Notes: generated from the letters alone by a model not told the origin. Numbered from the stretch's first letter, positions 23,264-34,336 are shown. The stretch is DNA of 64,000 nt from Thermothielavioides terrestris NRRL 8126 (GCF_000226115.1 NC_016460.1:1798001-1862000), one strand, 5' to 3'. Made by a program: numbers and translations.

Positions 23264-23387
23264 TGTAGAAGGAAGGATGGACCACTGGAAGGAAGGAGCA
23301 TATTGGTGGGGCACCAGGTATTTAGCTACGCCCGGCTTAGCCACCACACCTTAGGAAAAACAACCCACATCCTACCCACCGTTTTCA
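23264..23387 (+). repeat. right LTR of outer element
   Basis: 124 bp, appears identical to 11317-11440, and is followed by the second GGGG target copy. Confidence 0.8.
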
Positions 23388-23941
23388 GGGGAGAGTAGGG
23401 CGTTCTTCGCACTGATGCCTCTTCCGTGATGTTTTCAAACTCTTGCTGTAGTATAAACCCAGATATTAATGATAGTTAGTGGGTGAACACCCAATGCCAC
23501 ATCCTTCACTAACCCTGCCACCTTCCGGCTCGGTTTGAGCAACGAGCGGCTGCTTTGTTGCTCTCTCAGGTATGTCGTTTGTTTGCAGCCGTTTGGACTG
23601 AATACCTTATCTCGAACTCGCCAAGGCATCACCCCACACCGCTACAGCAAATGGACCCGAACCGCTGGGTCAACTCTCACTCTCATTCTCTACAGTTCTC
23701 ACAGACAGTGTAACTGCGCAGGGCTATGCTAAAACAGCCAAGAGCGTCATGGAGCAGCACCAAAGCAGTGCAAGGGTATAGAGGGCAACTCCATACCAGA
23801 TACGCCCTTCCCGCCTTTACCAACCGCGCTCCGAAGTCGTATGCATCATGTGCCTAGGGACGAGCCCCGTAGCCGATATTACCTCCGCAAAACTCCTTTT
23901 CCATCCCGTCCATTCCCCCGAAGAACGGTCGTTGTCCACCC
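23388..23941. other. intergenic between element block and EB1 gene
   Basis: Normal base composition resumes. It starts with the GGGG target copy and probably holds the EB1 3'-UTR at its right end. No gene seen. Confidence 0.5.
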
Positions 23942-24908
23942 TTAGAAAGTCTCTTGGTCGTCGTATTGTTCCGGCTCCGGGATCTCAAATCCCTCCTCGG
24001 TCGCGGAGAGGATGTTCTGGATCTGCACGACGAGCCCGTCCTCCTGCTTCTCGAGCTCGGGATCCTCCTCGATCAGCTGCTGGATCAGGAGCTCGATGTC
24101 GCGCAGCTTGCCGAAGTAGAAGTCGCGCTCCCGCTCGAGGCCGACGACCATCTCCTTGAGCGTGTTGTTCTCCTGCTGCAGAGCCGCGGTCGCCGCGCCG
24201 CCCGCGGGCTTGACGGGGGCTCGGGAAACACCCATGGTCGGAGTCGTGCCGCCGGGACGTCTGGCGGCGCCGCTGGGCGCCCGGGGGGTTGGCCGGCTGG
24301 GGGGCAGCGCGCTGCCTTTCCGCCTGCCGACCGCGTCGTACTCGCCGCCCGGGTAGTGCTGGTCCCAGAACCGCTTCGTCCACTGCAGGAACTCCAGGTT
24401 GTCCTGCATCTTGCACTTCACGAGCGCTTCGACGGGGATGGACCGGTCGATCTGATGCTTCGTGAAGGTGTCTGCGCGGCAGGCGTGTGGTGAGCAATCC
24501 GCACTTCAGGTCCACACGTGGCAAGGGCCGGGTCTGGGCAAGCATACTCTGCAGGATCTTGAAGTTCTGGATGTAGGCATATTCGGTGTTGACGTTGAAC
24601 TTGACTCGGGACATGGGCACGTCGAGGAAGATGCTATCGTACACCTGGCAAAAGGCGGCGCTGTGGTGGTGGTGGTGAGATGGACCGTCAGCTTGGGCGC
24701 AGCTTCGACTGCGGGGGCGGGGCTCGCGACGTACCCAGTTCCGCACTGCTCGACCTTGGTGATGTTGAGCTGCAGCAGGCTGTTGAGCCATTGCACGAGT
24801 TCTTGCCTGCGGGGAGCGTTTCGATCAGTCTGCGCCCTGGAAAGCACCGATAGCGACCGTGGCGCCGTCGCGCGGAGATCGGGTAGAAACGCACCGAGAC
24901 TCTCCCAT
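23942..24908 (-). CDS. mal3: EB1/Mal3 microtubule plus-end binding protein
   Basis: Four exons: 24895-24908, 24735-24806, 24548-24660 and 23942-24471 (729 nt, 242 aa). The tiny first exon encodes MGESR, the canonical EB1 start. An N-terminal calponin-homology domain (about 1-110) follows: QELVQWLNSLLQLN, KVEQCGTG, FCQVYDSIF, KFNVNTEYAYIQNFKILQ and CKMQDNLEFLQW. Then a basic Ser/Pro-rich linker with SRAPVKP, and the C-terminal EB homology coiled coil (LERERDFYFGKLRDIELLIQ ... EEDPELEKQEDGLV). The protein tracks growing microtubule ends and recruits partners at nuclear and cell-polarity sites. The C-terminus is acidic and ends QYDDQETF, not the EEY/F tail of animal EB1. All splice phases agree, so the model is firm. 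Confidence 0.93.
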
Positions 24909-26074
24909 CTTGACTGCTGGAGGTCTCGATGGACGGCTGTGTGGTTTACCGAAACGGATGCGAGGGACGCTTTCGCCACGAGAGACGGGGAACGAGTGAA
25001 GGCGTGCGGCCTGTGGAGGGCGGCGTTTGGAAGGGGAGCAGGCAGCGATGAAGTGCGATATGGGAGAACTTTCTTTCGCTGCAGGAGAGGGGACAACTGA
25101 GATTGGTGAAAGTGGAGCCCCCTGGCATTGCAGTCGCTGCCAGTTGATGATCTTCCATACCAAAACGAAAATTGGGCGTCGGCCAATCAACCGAGGTGGG
25201 GTTCTCATGGGTGGTGCAATCTTGATTGGTGGCCCTCTCTTGGCAGCCTCACGGTGAAGCAGCTGTGAGCTTCTAATCTCAGTAAACTGACCCGAACCTT
25301 CGATTTCTGCGACCTTTGGGGCGGCTGGCTTTCCGGGCGTTTCTCTGCGGCCAAGAAGCGGTCAAGCCATCCAGAACGTCTCCTTGCCCGTCAACTAACT
25401 GTAGGTACCAGGTAACTACCTACCTACCTACGTGCTATGGAGTGAAAGCTACCAGGTACCTACCCAGTGTTCGCGAGCGAGCAGTGCGAGCCAGCCGTGC
25501 CCAGTACGGAGTAGTAAATTGGATTCTAATTACGAAGTACCGTTGCCCAGAGTGAACCTTGTGCGAAGTACAGTTGAATAATCAGTGCAAAGACTCAAAT
25601 GTTGTTCGCTTACGCCTGTCCGTGGTTACCTACACAATTGGTGCCTCAGCATCGCGCCGCCGGAGAAGAGGCGGTCGGAGTCTCCAGAAAAGCAACGTTC
25701 ACTTGGAACCTTTTGAATATCCCAGCCCCCGTCAATCTTCAGGAGGGCATCTGAGATGCCGCGAAGTTGTCTCAGAGGAGCTGCAACATCGAGATCATGC
25801 ATTTGCGAGATTCAGACACACTACGGACATGAATTTCCTTCCGACTCGTTCAGTGTCACATTCCTGCGGTAGTGGTTCGACGAACTACGAGTGTTTCATG
25901 GCTGATTTATCCAGGTGGATCCGGTATCTCATTCAATCTTACCGGGTGCAGACCTAACAACTATCGCAGTCTGCATGGAAGTGGGAGTACAGTAAATGTA
26001 TCACAGTGCCCTACCTTGGATGCATCTTACCTGTAGGGCCCCAGGCAACGCCTCGACTAATAACTCACCTCGCC
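24909..26074. other. intergenic upstream of EB1
   Basis: The EB1 promoter side. TACC/GGTA-rich simple sequence lies at 25400-25460. No gene recognised. Confidence 0.5.
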
Positions 26075-26530
26075 CTACTTCCCGACCGCCTCCTTCTTCT
26101 TCTCGCCTTCACTACCAACCGGCACTTCTTGATGGCCGCCCATGCAGCCCTGGCAGAGGCCAAACACGTACACCGTCTTCATCACTTCCTTCTTCTGGTC
26201 CCCCGCGCCAGCAGTGCTGCCGGCAGCACCAGCACCGCGAGCAGTCTCTTTGCACTCGGCCTCAAACCCCTCCGCGACCAGGCCGGTTCTCCGGTCAAAG
26301 TGCTTCACCCGGTAGGCGGTGCAGTGCTCCCAGGCGACGGCGTAGCCTTCCCAGGCGGTGTGGCGCTGGCCGGCCTGCGGCGAGCTGCGCGTGTACCAGC
26401 CGCCGTCGGCGAGCGGCTCGTCGACGACGGCCTCGGCGCGCACCCGCAGGTAGGCGGCGTGTGGGCAGCGCGAGGGGTCGTTGCGGTGGGGGCAGAGGCA
26501 GAGGAATGTTTTGGTGTGCTGGCGACACAT
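26075..26530 (-). CDS. small Cys-containing protein, unknown
   Basis: Single exon, 151 aa, ATG at 26530. The N-terminus has closely spaced Cys and His (MCRQHTKTFLCLCPHRNDPS, then CPHAAY), which could bind metal. The middle is unremarkable (GGWYTRSSPQAG, AWEHCTAYRVKHF). The C-terminal part has FGLCQGCMGG and then a Lys/Glu-rich end. Short proteins with this kind of N-terminal Cys/His pattern are common and uncharacterised in Sordariomycetes. Third-codon GC bias supports coding on this strand; the overlapping plus-strand frames look like shadows. There is no signal peptide. I cannot assign a function. Confidence 0.55.
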   Translation of the reverse strand: MCRQHTKTFLCLCPHRNDPSRCPHAAYLRVRAEAVVDEPLADGGWYTRSSPQAGQRHTAWEGYAVAWEHCTAYRVKHFDRRTGLVAEGFEAECKETARGAGAAGSTAGAGDQKKEVMKTVYVFGLCQGCMGGHQEVPVGSEGEKKKEAVGK

Positions 26531-27221
26531 CTTGTTGGTTTGGACGGGGAGAGGGAGCTCGGGAGTGGATGATGAGGGCGATGGTGAGTGATGATGATGC
26601 GATGGTTTGAGTTGGGGAGTAGTCCTCCGAGAAGGTGGACGGCTGGTTATAAGTTGGCATATCTGCTAAGTCGATCAATAATCAAGCTGTTGGCACCACC
26701 ACCTGTTTACTTCTGTTACATGTTGCGAGCTGCTGCGGACAATCGAGTTGTGTCGATGAAGCAGTTCACAAGGGCTTGACACAAGCACTTGTTCAACACA
26801 GCGAGTTACTATAACGGAGTTCGCAACTTAGCTCCAGTCAAAGCGTGTCATAGAACCGTAGGATTCATGGGATTCTCTTCTCGGCTGTCTTTGAGAGACT
26901 TCCTTCAACTGTTACAGCTGGTAGGTTATGGCCAACAGTTGGACTGCTCGCTGTTCGGGCTAGGCTGCCGGATGCTGTCCTCCTAAGAACTCGACCAAAG
27001 GAGAGATAGCTCAATGAATGAATATCACTTCCTGTTTGGCTCCAACTCTCCTTGTTCACCAAGCCCAGGGTTAGGGATGCGAGATTCCATTCGCGAACCT
27101 TCCGGCTCGACCTCATTCCGAGATGCATGAGTTGCCCCACCTGCCCACGTCCTTGCATCACGGCTTCTTCGGAGGGAGGGCCCCTGGGCTGTCCCGGCGG
27201 TGTGCGCAATGACGGTCCGTG
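26531..27221. other. divergent intergenic region
   Basis: Shared upstream region of the minus-strand Cys protein and the plus-strand flavokinase-like gene. No other feature seen. Confidence 0.5.
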
Positions 27222-29285
27222 ATGGAGTCCCCGACGACTGTGCCGACTTTGCAAATCCGGCGCAAGCCGATCGCCACTCAGTCTCAGTCCCAGCAGAAGC
27301 CGTCATCTGCCGCCGGCCCGAATCCCGGCCCCGATCCGACGCCGGGCCGCCGGCAGTGCGATGAGAAGCCGCCGCCGCTTCCGGAACGGCCGGGCAGGGA
27401 GAAAATTGGAACACGCCAGCCCCAAATTCAAACGGCCGTCAGACCAGTATCTCGCGGCGCAGAGCCGTCGCCCCTGCTGGCGGTTCCGGACCACGTCCTC
27501 CGGCCACGCACCAGCTTGCCGGAGCTCTCGCACTCGGCACCGGATTCAACGCCCCAGAGTCCGTTCAATGCCGTCCCAGCATCCGCCGCTGCAACCTTCG
27601 GCCCCAGCGCCAGTTCCAGCGACGGCGGGAAGAACTTCATGCAGACTGTCCTCTCCGAGGCGCGCTACTTCGCCGGCGGCCTGATCCCGCACCCGATTGA
27701 GTCAACCAAGCACTACACCATCCTGCGCCACTCTCCGGCGCTGATCTTCTATTGCGGACCGGCCACGTCACTCGCCATCACCATCTTCAGCTCCCCCGAC
27801 CGGCCCCTGCCCGCCGACCGCACCCTGTGGCTGCAGCAGCGCGGCTTCTCGGGCGACAGCGGCATGAAGATCAAGTCCTTCTTCAACCTCACCGATGACT
27901 GGTTGCATGTGACGCCGTCAACGCAGGTAACTGCAGATCAGGTCCCCGCCGTCACGGAGCGCGCCTGGCAGCGGGACATTGCCAAGGCTACGAAGAAGCT
28001 GCTCAAGGAGAAGGGGCAGAAGAAGGCCCACATCCCGAGGGAAACGCACGTCGTCCGGATCCCCGAAGCCTCCGAGGACGGCTACTTCCGCCTCATCCTC
28101 TGCACCGGCAGGGACCCTCCGTACGCGGCCGAGGAGAGCTCGTCCAGGAGCAAGACGCTGTGCACCAGCCCCATCTTCCGCATCGCCAGCACCTCGTCCG
28201 ACTCGAGCATCTTCCGCGGCGCCTCCCTCAGCACCCTGCCCCTCGAATTGGGCGTCTACGCGGCTTCTATGGTCGCCTCGAGCACCGTCGACCCGTACAT
28301 CGCGCCCGTGCGCGACCCGGTGCAGGCCGCCATCGACACGGTTCGCCCAGGCTTCGTGGCCGAAACCGTGGGCGGCCTCGTGAGCGACGAGCTGAGCGAG
28401 CGGTCCGCCGAACGCGACGAGGCCTTTTTCGCCGCTCACCAGGCGCACGTCGAGCGCGCCCTCGCAGCCGACCCCGAAGCGATCCAGCCCATTGGGCCAG
28501 ACTCGGGCCCCGAAGAGCCCTTCCCGATCAAGTTCCAGGGCAAGGTCGTCAAGGGCACCGGGCGCAGCCAAGCCGAGCTGGGCATCCCCACGGCCAACCT
28601 CTCCGGCGTGGCCGACGAGGTCCGCTACCGCCTCAACGGCATCTACTTTGGCTGGGCGCGCGTGCTGCCAAAGTCAAGGTCCAAGTCAACGCCCGTGTCT
28701 TCCGCCCAACAAACCGCTTCATTCCCCGAATCAAACCCCTCCTCCGAGTGGCACGAAGCAATCATCACCATCGCCCCGTCCTCGCCCTACGCCCGCCCCT
28801 CCGCCGCGCCAACCCCGTTCGTAGCCGTCCACCTCCTGACCACCCCGCCGACTCCTTCCCCCTCCCCCTCACCCTCATCACCCTCCCCGCCAACCCCAAC
28901 AACCCCAACAACTCCCACATTCCTGGGCGCCACCCTACAAGCCCTCATCCTCGGCCTCCTCCGCCAGCACCCCCCACCCACCGCGACCGCCCAGCTCCAA
29001 GCGCGCCTCGACGCCGCCACGCGCGACGCCTGCCTCACCCTCGCCAGCCTGGCGCGCGAGAACTGGCGGCCCGAGCGCGCCGCGGAGGCGCTGCGCCTGC
29101 GCGGGCGCGAGCGGAGCTTCGGCGAGCGCGTCGACGACGTGACCGGCTGGGTGGAGCGCAAGGCGGGCACGATGCACGGCAAGCTGCCCGTGCATTTGCT
29201 TGGGGTGAGGAGGGCGGGAGCCGAGGAGAGGGATCGGATTCGGGGGGTGGGGGGGTTTTGGGTTAAACGGGATGTTGGTGGGTGA
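27222..29285 (+). CDS. large protein with degenerate riboflavin-kinase-like domain
   Basis: Single exon, 687 aa. I use the ATG at 27222, since the codon before it is GTG. Residues 1-150 are Pro/Ser-rich and probably disordered. Residues about 150-430 are a folded region of unknown type (YFAGGLIPHPIESTKHYTIL, FFNLTDDWLHVTP). From about 430 a flavokinase-like core follows: FQGKVVKGTGRSQAELGIPT then AN, and NGIYFGWARV, matching the P-loop-like and PTAN motifs of riboflavin kinase. The strand that normally carries the catalytic Glu (VETH/VEVH) reads FVAVHLL here, and a Pro/Ser/Thr insert splits the domain. Genuine fungal riboflavin kinases are much shorter, so this is probably a fold relative with lost or altered activity. 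Family resemblance fairly clear; function unknown. Confidence 0.75.
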   Translation: MESPTTVPTLQIRRKPIATQSQSQQKPSSAAGPNPGPDPTPGRRQCDEKPPPLPERPGREKIGTRQPQIQTAVRPVSRGAEPSPLLAVPDHVLRPRTSLPELSHSAPDSTPQSPFNAVPASAAATFGPSASSSDGGKNFMQTVLSEARYFAGGLIPHPIESTKHYTILRHSPALIFYCGPATSLAITIFSSPDRPLPADRTLWLQQRGFSGDSGMKIKSFFNLTDDWLHVTPSTQVTADQVPAVTERAWQRDIAKATKKLLKEKGQKKAHIPRETHVVRIPEASEDGYFRLILCTGRDPPYAAEESSSRSKTLCTSPIFRIASTSSDSSIFRGASLSTLPLELGVYAASMVASSTVDPYIAPVRDPVQAAIDTVRPGFVAETVGGLVSDELSERSAERDEAFFAAHQAHVERALAADPEAIQPIGPDSGPEEPFPIKFQGKVVKGTGRSQAELGIPTANLSGVADEVRYRLNGIYFGWARVLPKSRSKSTPVSSAQQTASFPESNPSSEWHEAIITIAPSSPYARPSAAPTPFVAVHLLTTPPTPSPSPSPSSPSPPTPTTPTTPTFLGATLQALILGLLRQHPPPTATAQLQARLDAATRDACLTLASLARENWRPERAAEALRLRGRERSFGERVDDVTGWVERKAGTMHGKLPVHLLGVRRAGAEERDRIRGVGGFWVKRDVGG

Positions 29286-29823
29286 TGGTGAACTGATGAA
29301 CTGGGGAGTATACGAGATGGTGGGAGAGTGGGATTGGGTGTGCTGAGTGATTTGGGTAAGGCTGGGATATGCATAGCGAGCTGCGCCTACGGTTTTGTTT
29401 GGTCTAGATCAGTTTCAATCTGGGGGTTGTTGGGTATTTTTGCAATCGCCTTGCTTCATGTTTCCGTTCCTTTGCGCTCACTTGTGCGTCGTGTGAAGCG
29501 TGGGCAGTATCGGCAAGTCGCCTGGGAGATGGAATCTGTCCTGAGACTGAGAGGCAGCCCATTATATCCGTCTACTTCGCCCCATACCAGCACAAAGGCC
29601 CGGGTATTGTGAATCCCAGAGCATTTGATGACTTTGGTCGACTTGTAGCCTACTGGAGTTCCCTTTGTTGATAGGCTACAAGTATAGGAGCTGTTTTCCA
29701 CTTCAAGGACGGTGGTTATCGACACGTTGGTTGTCATTCAGCCGCCCTCCCTAGACCCCTTAACTCAAATCCCCCATCTTGAGACCGAGAACAACAGACC
29801 TGGCTCGAATGCGCGGCGCTGCT
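29286..29823. other. convergent intergenic region
   Basis: Separates the 3' ends of the flavokinase-like gene and the AA9 gene. The only structure seen is the perfect inverted repeat at 29641-29683. Confidence 0.55.
29641..29683. repeat. perfect 12-bp inverted repeat (hairpin)
   Basis: ACTTGTAGCCTA (29641-29652) and its exact complement TAGGCTACAAGT (29672-29683) are separated by 19 nt. It sits between two convergent gene ends. Confidence 0.7.
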
Positions 29824-30891
29824 TCAACCAGTCCACAGCGCTGGGCCCGGGGGCTTGTACTCGAGCAGCCTCAGTTGGTCCTGCGGCAACTCTCCGCTGT
29901 TGACGATCTGGTTCAACGGCACCTTGATGCCTAGTCGGGAGAGAAAAAGAGAGAGAGCAAACAAGGTTAGCAAGCTATCCCGAGGCCTCTGTGTCCGGTA
30001 GGTCCGGCTTACCGGGATCGTCAACAGTGTAGGTGCCGGGAAACCTGGCAAAGCCCGTCGGCGTGCCTCCGCCGGGGCCGATGATGTTGACGTGGGCGCA
30101 GTTGACGTACCACTGGCTGTATTCGACCGTGGAGGGCATGAACTGCTCGATGCGCATCAGGTACTTGCCCGGCGGCGTCGTCTTGGGGATGGTGAAGTTG
30201 AACTAGGTAGGTTCCTCTGGAGTTAGTCTCTTTGCATCCCGGACGCCGCCATGGTGACCAGGTTGGGGATCGATTGGGCGAGGAATGTTGGGGCTCACGT
30301 CATGCTTGTTCCACAGCAGCCACTCGGTATTGGAGACGGCGGCGCCGGTTGCGATCTTGAACCAGTCTCCGTCGCCGCGGTAGTCCTCCAGGTCGTCGTT
30401 CGGAGCACGAGAGAGGTAGATCTGCCCCGGCCCGGGATGCCAGAACACGCCGTACTTGCCGTTGCCGTCCCACGAGACGCGGAAGCCGACCTCTGAGCCG
30501 GCCAGTATGTCGGCCGTCTCAGTCTTGCTGGCCGAGTCGAACGCGTTCCTGCCGCAGGTGATGTTCGGGTTGTTGATGTCCGTCTGCGGGGGCGTCTTAA
30601 AGAACTCGGTGTTGGGGTATTTTTCCGGTTCGTAGGCGCCCTCCCAGGCCACGTCACTGATGATGTGTTAGGCTGGTTGTGGAAGAAGGAGAGCAAGGTA
30701 GATATTACCGGACGTATTTCCATTCCGGCGTTTCGGTGCCGTTGACAAGTAGAATCCCGTGGATTTCTACAGGGGGACGACGAGAAATTAGTCGTGGTGC
30801 TACCCCTAGGGAGATAGACGGGGAACCTACGATGAGCGAACGCTCCCGGGGTGGCGACGGCGCCTAGAAAGGCCGCCAGGTACAGCTTCAT
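29824..30891 (-). CDS. AA9 lytic polysaccharide monooxygenase (no CBM)
   Basis: Five exons: 30831-30891, 30709-30766, 30299-30656, 30013-30202 and 29824-29930 (774 nt, 257 aa). A 19-residue signal peptide (MKLYLAAFLGAVATPGAFA) is followed directly by His20, the expected N-terminal copper ligand after cleavage. The second copper His is His113 in VFWHPGPGQIYLS. The axial Tyr region is YSQWYVNCAHVNI. Cys74 and Cys194 fit the conserved disulfide. The enzyme would be secreted and oxidatively cleave cellulose or a related glucan using H2O2 or O2 and an electron donor. There is no CBM1 or linker; the protein ends shortly after the catalytic domain. HPGPGQIY differs from the more common H-x-GP loop, so substrate preference is uncertain. 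Confidence 0.92.
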
Positions 30892-30963
30892 GGTGGCGGT
30901 GTGTCCAAGGTTGGAGCCTTCGTTGAAGCAGACGAGTCGAACTCGGACGAGTCTTTTCCAGAC

Positions 30964-30969
30964 TTTATA
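30964..30969 (-). promoter_or_regulatory. TATA box of the AA9 gene
   Basis: TATAAA on the minus strand, 73 bp before the ATG at 30891. Confidence 0.5.
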
Positions 30970-33900
30970 GGTGGCCTCCTATGCACTTCAACCCCTTGAG
31001 CTTGCCATGCTGACTGCACATAATTTCTCATCATATCTCCAATTGGCAGCTGGATAGAAACCAATATATCAGCAAGAGCAGAGACAGGCATATTACCGGC
31101 CTTGGCGTTGCCTTTATGGAAGTTTGAGTCCATCGAGACTTTTGACAGTCGGCATACACAGTTGCAACGTATCATGCGGCATCATGTGGTGTGGGAGGCA
31201 ATCACCATCCCGGGGTGAAGATGCACGGGTGAATCAAACAGCAAATTGCCCAGAGAGACCGGCTTGAGCCGCCCATGCACCCCCTATGTTAGCTAATCGA
31301 GTCAGCTAGTAGGCTAACTCATAACTAACAATTCAATTTTTAAAACAGCGAATAGAAGTCACTCATTGTTGCGCTAACTAACTGGCTATGATTTGCACAT
31401 GGAGAAGCCTACCAGTCTTGCAACTGAGCCAGCACATAAATGCCAGGCCGGTGCCCTCTTATGGCTGTCCAAGTACTCCGCACCGTGCCTTATTCGGCCA
31501 ACCGAGCGAGGTTCTGCACGATGTGAGTACTGCAACATATGATTCTTCCTTTGAAGAAACTTGATTCGCTACCATTTCCCGGTCCTGATCCTACCGGCAC
31601 TTCTCCCTCCGCCAATACCGCATTTCCTCCATGGACCGGACGGCAGAACCAATCTGCGCCGCTGCCCAACTGCGGTGCACCTCCAACCTTTTTGTTGGCG
31701 GTAAGCCTGAAGGAGCCGAATTCCTACTCAGCATCAAAAAACAGAAGACACTATTAAGATACTCCGAATCACCCCGATCTGTTTCACGCCACCTCCCTTG
31801 AGTGTCAACTGCGAATAGCTATCAGGAGACCCCTTGGTATTGTGTCCACAAGTCTCCATTGGTCGCAGTACTGTTCCGGTGACCTTCTCAAAGCAGCGAG
31901 GTCTCGAATGCAGCTTTCTGGCTGCGCCCAACTGCTTCAACGGTTGACCATGTTGCCTTGCGCACAATCCTCTCATATCAGTGTGCCAAGAACAAGCATT
32001 GATTAGCCCCTGTGTCATTCATCTGACAGCCACTGTCAAAAAGTAAGGTAGAGTCACACTCCGATTTTGGCACCTCACTTGCTCCTTGTGCATACGCCTC
32101 TCCGCCTACAACCATACAACTCTCCTTCTTCCAACTACAATAACTCTGTCAATTGTTGAAGTATTGAAGCTCGGTCAAAGAGCTCCAAATTGATGGCTTT
32201 TGAAGTCAGTTTGGCCAAGTATTGGGCAAGCGATAGGGGATTACGGTATAATTGTTGCGACAGTGGTCGGCTGTCAAGATGGGGCTGTGACTGGAGGTAT
32301 TTTTCGACTGTGGCCGCAGCAAAATCGCTGCGAGTGCCAGGACGCGTCTGGGGACGTGGAACATCAAGAGGAGGCTTGTTCAGGGGCACCTTTGTCGAGT
32401 TTCAGATACCAAACCGTAGAATGAGAGCGGAGTGCGTTACTGCAGGAGAACTGAGGTTTGCCGAATAACGGATCTGCTGCTCGTGTATTGCCTGAAGGCT
32501 ACTAATTGGGGCTTTTGAGCCTCACCCGTGGCCGGCTCCAGCTGTTTAGGCGAACAGACGGCTCAGCACGGCGAGGGTACCTAAACTGGATGTAGCACAG
32601 GAGAATCTGATAGAGGAGCGATGCCCAGTCACACAAGCCAGCGCCAGTTCTCGACAGTTCAAACAGTTTTGAGTCTTGCTTTCTGAGAACTTGGAATCTT
32701 CTATATTGCTTCCCTATCAGCCAGGCAGAAAGTCTTCGGAGAGCGGCGACGAGTAGACCTAAGGCGGATAACCCGCTTAAAGAGCTTTTTTTTTCTCTCT
32801 GCATGTCACCCTTTTGGTTACATGGATCTTTCCTGCCGGTGGAAGCTTACTGCTCTCTTCCGTTTTCTTGTGCTAAAACCTGGTCGTTGAATGAAACCAA
32901 CGTATCTGGTTGGGACGTTGCACGCATCCATCCTTCTGTTCGACATGGGTCTGGCACGTAAGAAGAGTTTCTGCTTGGTCACAGATTTCTTAGTGTCCTT
33001 GTTGAATCATTACCTTACCTCTAGCTATCAGCGAAGAAAGACAAGGTGAAGGCAAGCTGAAAATACGAACTGGCGGTCAACTGTTGCAATCAAGGGCGAC
33101 TTTGTGTCAACATCTTATCGCGAGTCGAATCTGACAAGCTGAAGACGGACTCGCTGCCACAGGACAGAACCCTCCGTCATTTCTTCTTGACATACCGCAG
33201 TATAGAGACGAGTCAAGAACAAAAGAGACGGTACCCCACGTTCAGGCCCGAGATTCCGCACCGGCGCCGAGATCATCGCCTTGCATACCCGCAATCCGCC
33301 ACCGACGAACAGCGGGTTGGAATGCCCGAGTGTTCGGCTCCTGCCCCAGCAACCAACTGCAGGACTATTGGCTGCTTGGCGAGGCAATGACGTGTGCTGA
33401 GAACTTTCAAAGGTTGAGGTTGCACTCCCCACGCATGTGGTCGCATCACGCTCGGCGCCGGGCAGGTTCTGCTTCCCGCCAATCCTCAGAGCGTAGCGAC
33501 GGAAGATCCATGCGCTGTTCCGGGAGCTAGCCGCCCAGGAGATCGGCCGCCAGATCGACTATTCCTCTAAAACTTTAGCTGGACCTCCAACACAGAAGAA
33601 GCGCCTCCTAATATCAGCGCTCGATTTGACTGGACCTTCGAAACCCGGTTTTGCGACCAGTTGGATATTATTTCTTTAGTGATCTCCCTCTCTAACGCAG
33701 CAATTTAGTGGCATTCCAAGATCCCCCACGGACTTGGCATTATGGATTTTGCGGAGCCGTCCGTTCAACCCGGTGCGGACTCAACCTGAGACGAAGCCAA
33801 AATTAGGACGGGACGTCATCCACCGCCGTCCCGGTTTCTGGGTTGCTGTCGCGGCAGTCCCATTCCGCATTGCCGCATGAGATTATCCAGCATATTAACC

Positions 33901-34234
33901 GACTGCCCTCCCACCAATCGTCTATACAGCACGGCCCTGTTTCGGAAGGCTCACGTACCCCGGATCACTTCTTGGGTGGCATTCGTGTGGGGAAGCATGC
34001 CCAATCCTGCCCATCCTGCTCACGGGGCCCGACGTTGGGACCGTCGAGTATCGCCGAGAGCCTGCAAGCCCTGGGACGTCCACCGAACATGGTCGAAATT
34101 GAAGGAGGGAGTGGCGGAGTGGCCACCAAGTCAGGCGGCTGTCAACTAACCAAGGATGGGAACAGTTCGGCTCGCCTTGCCCGAGGGCAGCGTTCCCTGA
34201 TGGGGACGAACCATGGGACTGGGGTCAGCTGCTG

Positions 34235-34240
34235 TATAAA
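34235..34240 (+). promoter_or_regulatory. TATA box of AA9-CBM1 gene
   Basis: TATAAA about 100 bp before the ATG at 34337. A CTGGGG hexamer (34219-34224) just upstream fits the SYGGRG carbon-repressor (CreA/CRE-1) core, but a single hexamer is weak evidence. Confidence 0.5.
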
Positions 34241-34336
34241 AGTTCAAATCGATGATCTCTCAGATGGCGCTGCTGGGGTGTTCTGCGCTTTTCCATCCTC
34301 GCAACCTGGTATCCCACTAGTCCAGCGTTCGGCACC

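Larger units (their letters stand above)
11317..23387 (+). mobile_element. outer non-autonomous LTR element (TRIM-like), interrupted by nested insertions
   Basis: Two 124-bp direct repeats (11317-11440 and 23264-23387) that I read as identical bound this block. They start TGTAGAAGG and end CGTTTTCA, the TG...CA form of LTRs. GGGG lies immediately outside both ends (11313-11316 and 23388-23391), a 4-bp target duplication. TGGTGCCC, a primer-binding-site-like start, follows the left repeat directly. A purine tract (GGATGGGGGGA) lies three bases before the right repeat. Removing the inner gypsy element plus one target copy leaves about 1.47 kb with no reverse transcriptase, so the element must be mobilised in trans, like TRIM elements. 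The sequence outside the gypsy insert shows normal base composition. Confidence 0.75.
30892..34336. other. long divergent intergenic region between two AA9 genes
   Basis: About 3.4 kb separates the two divergently transcribed AA9 genes. I find only short unsupported frames on either strand and no tRNA. The outer edges hold the TATA boxes of both genes. Confidence 0.55.
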
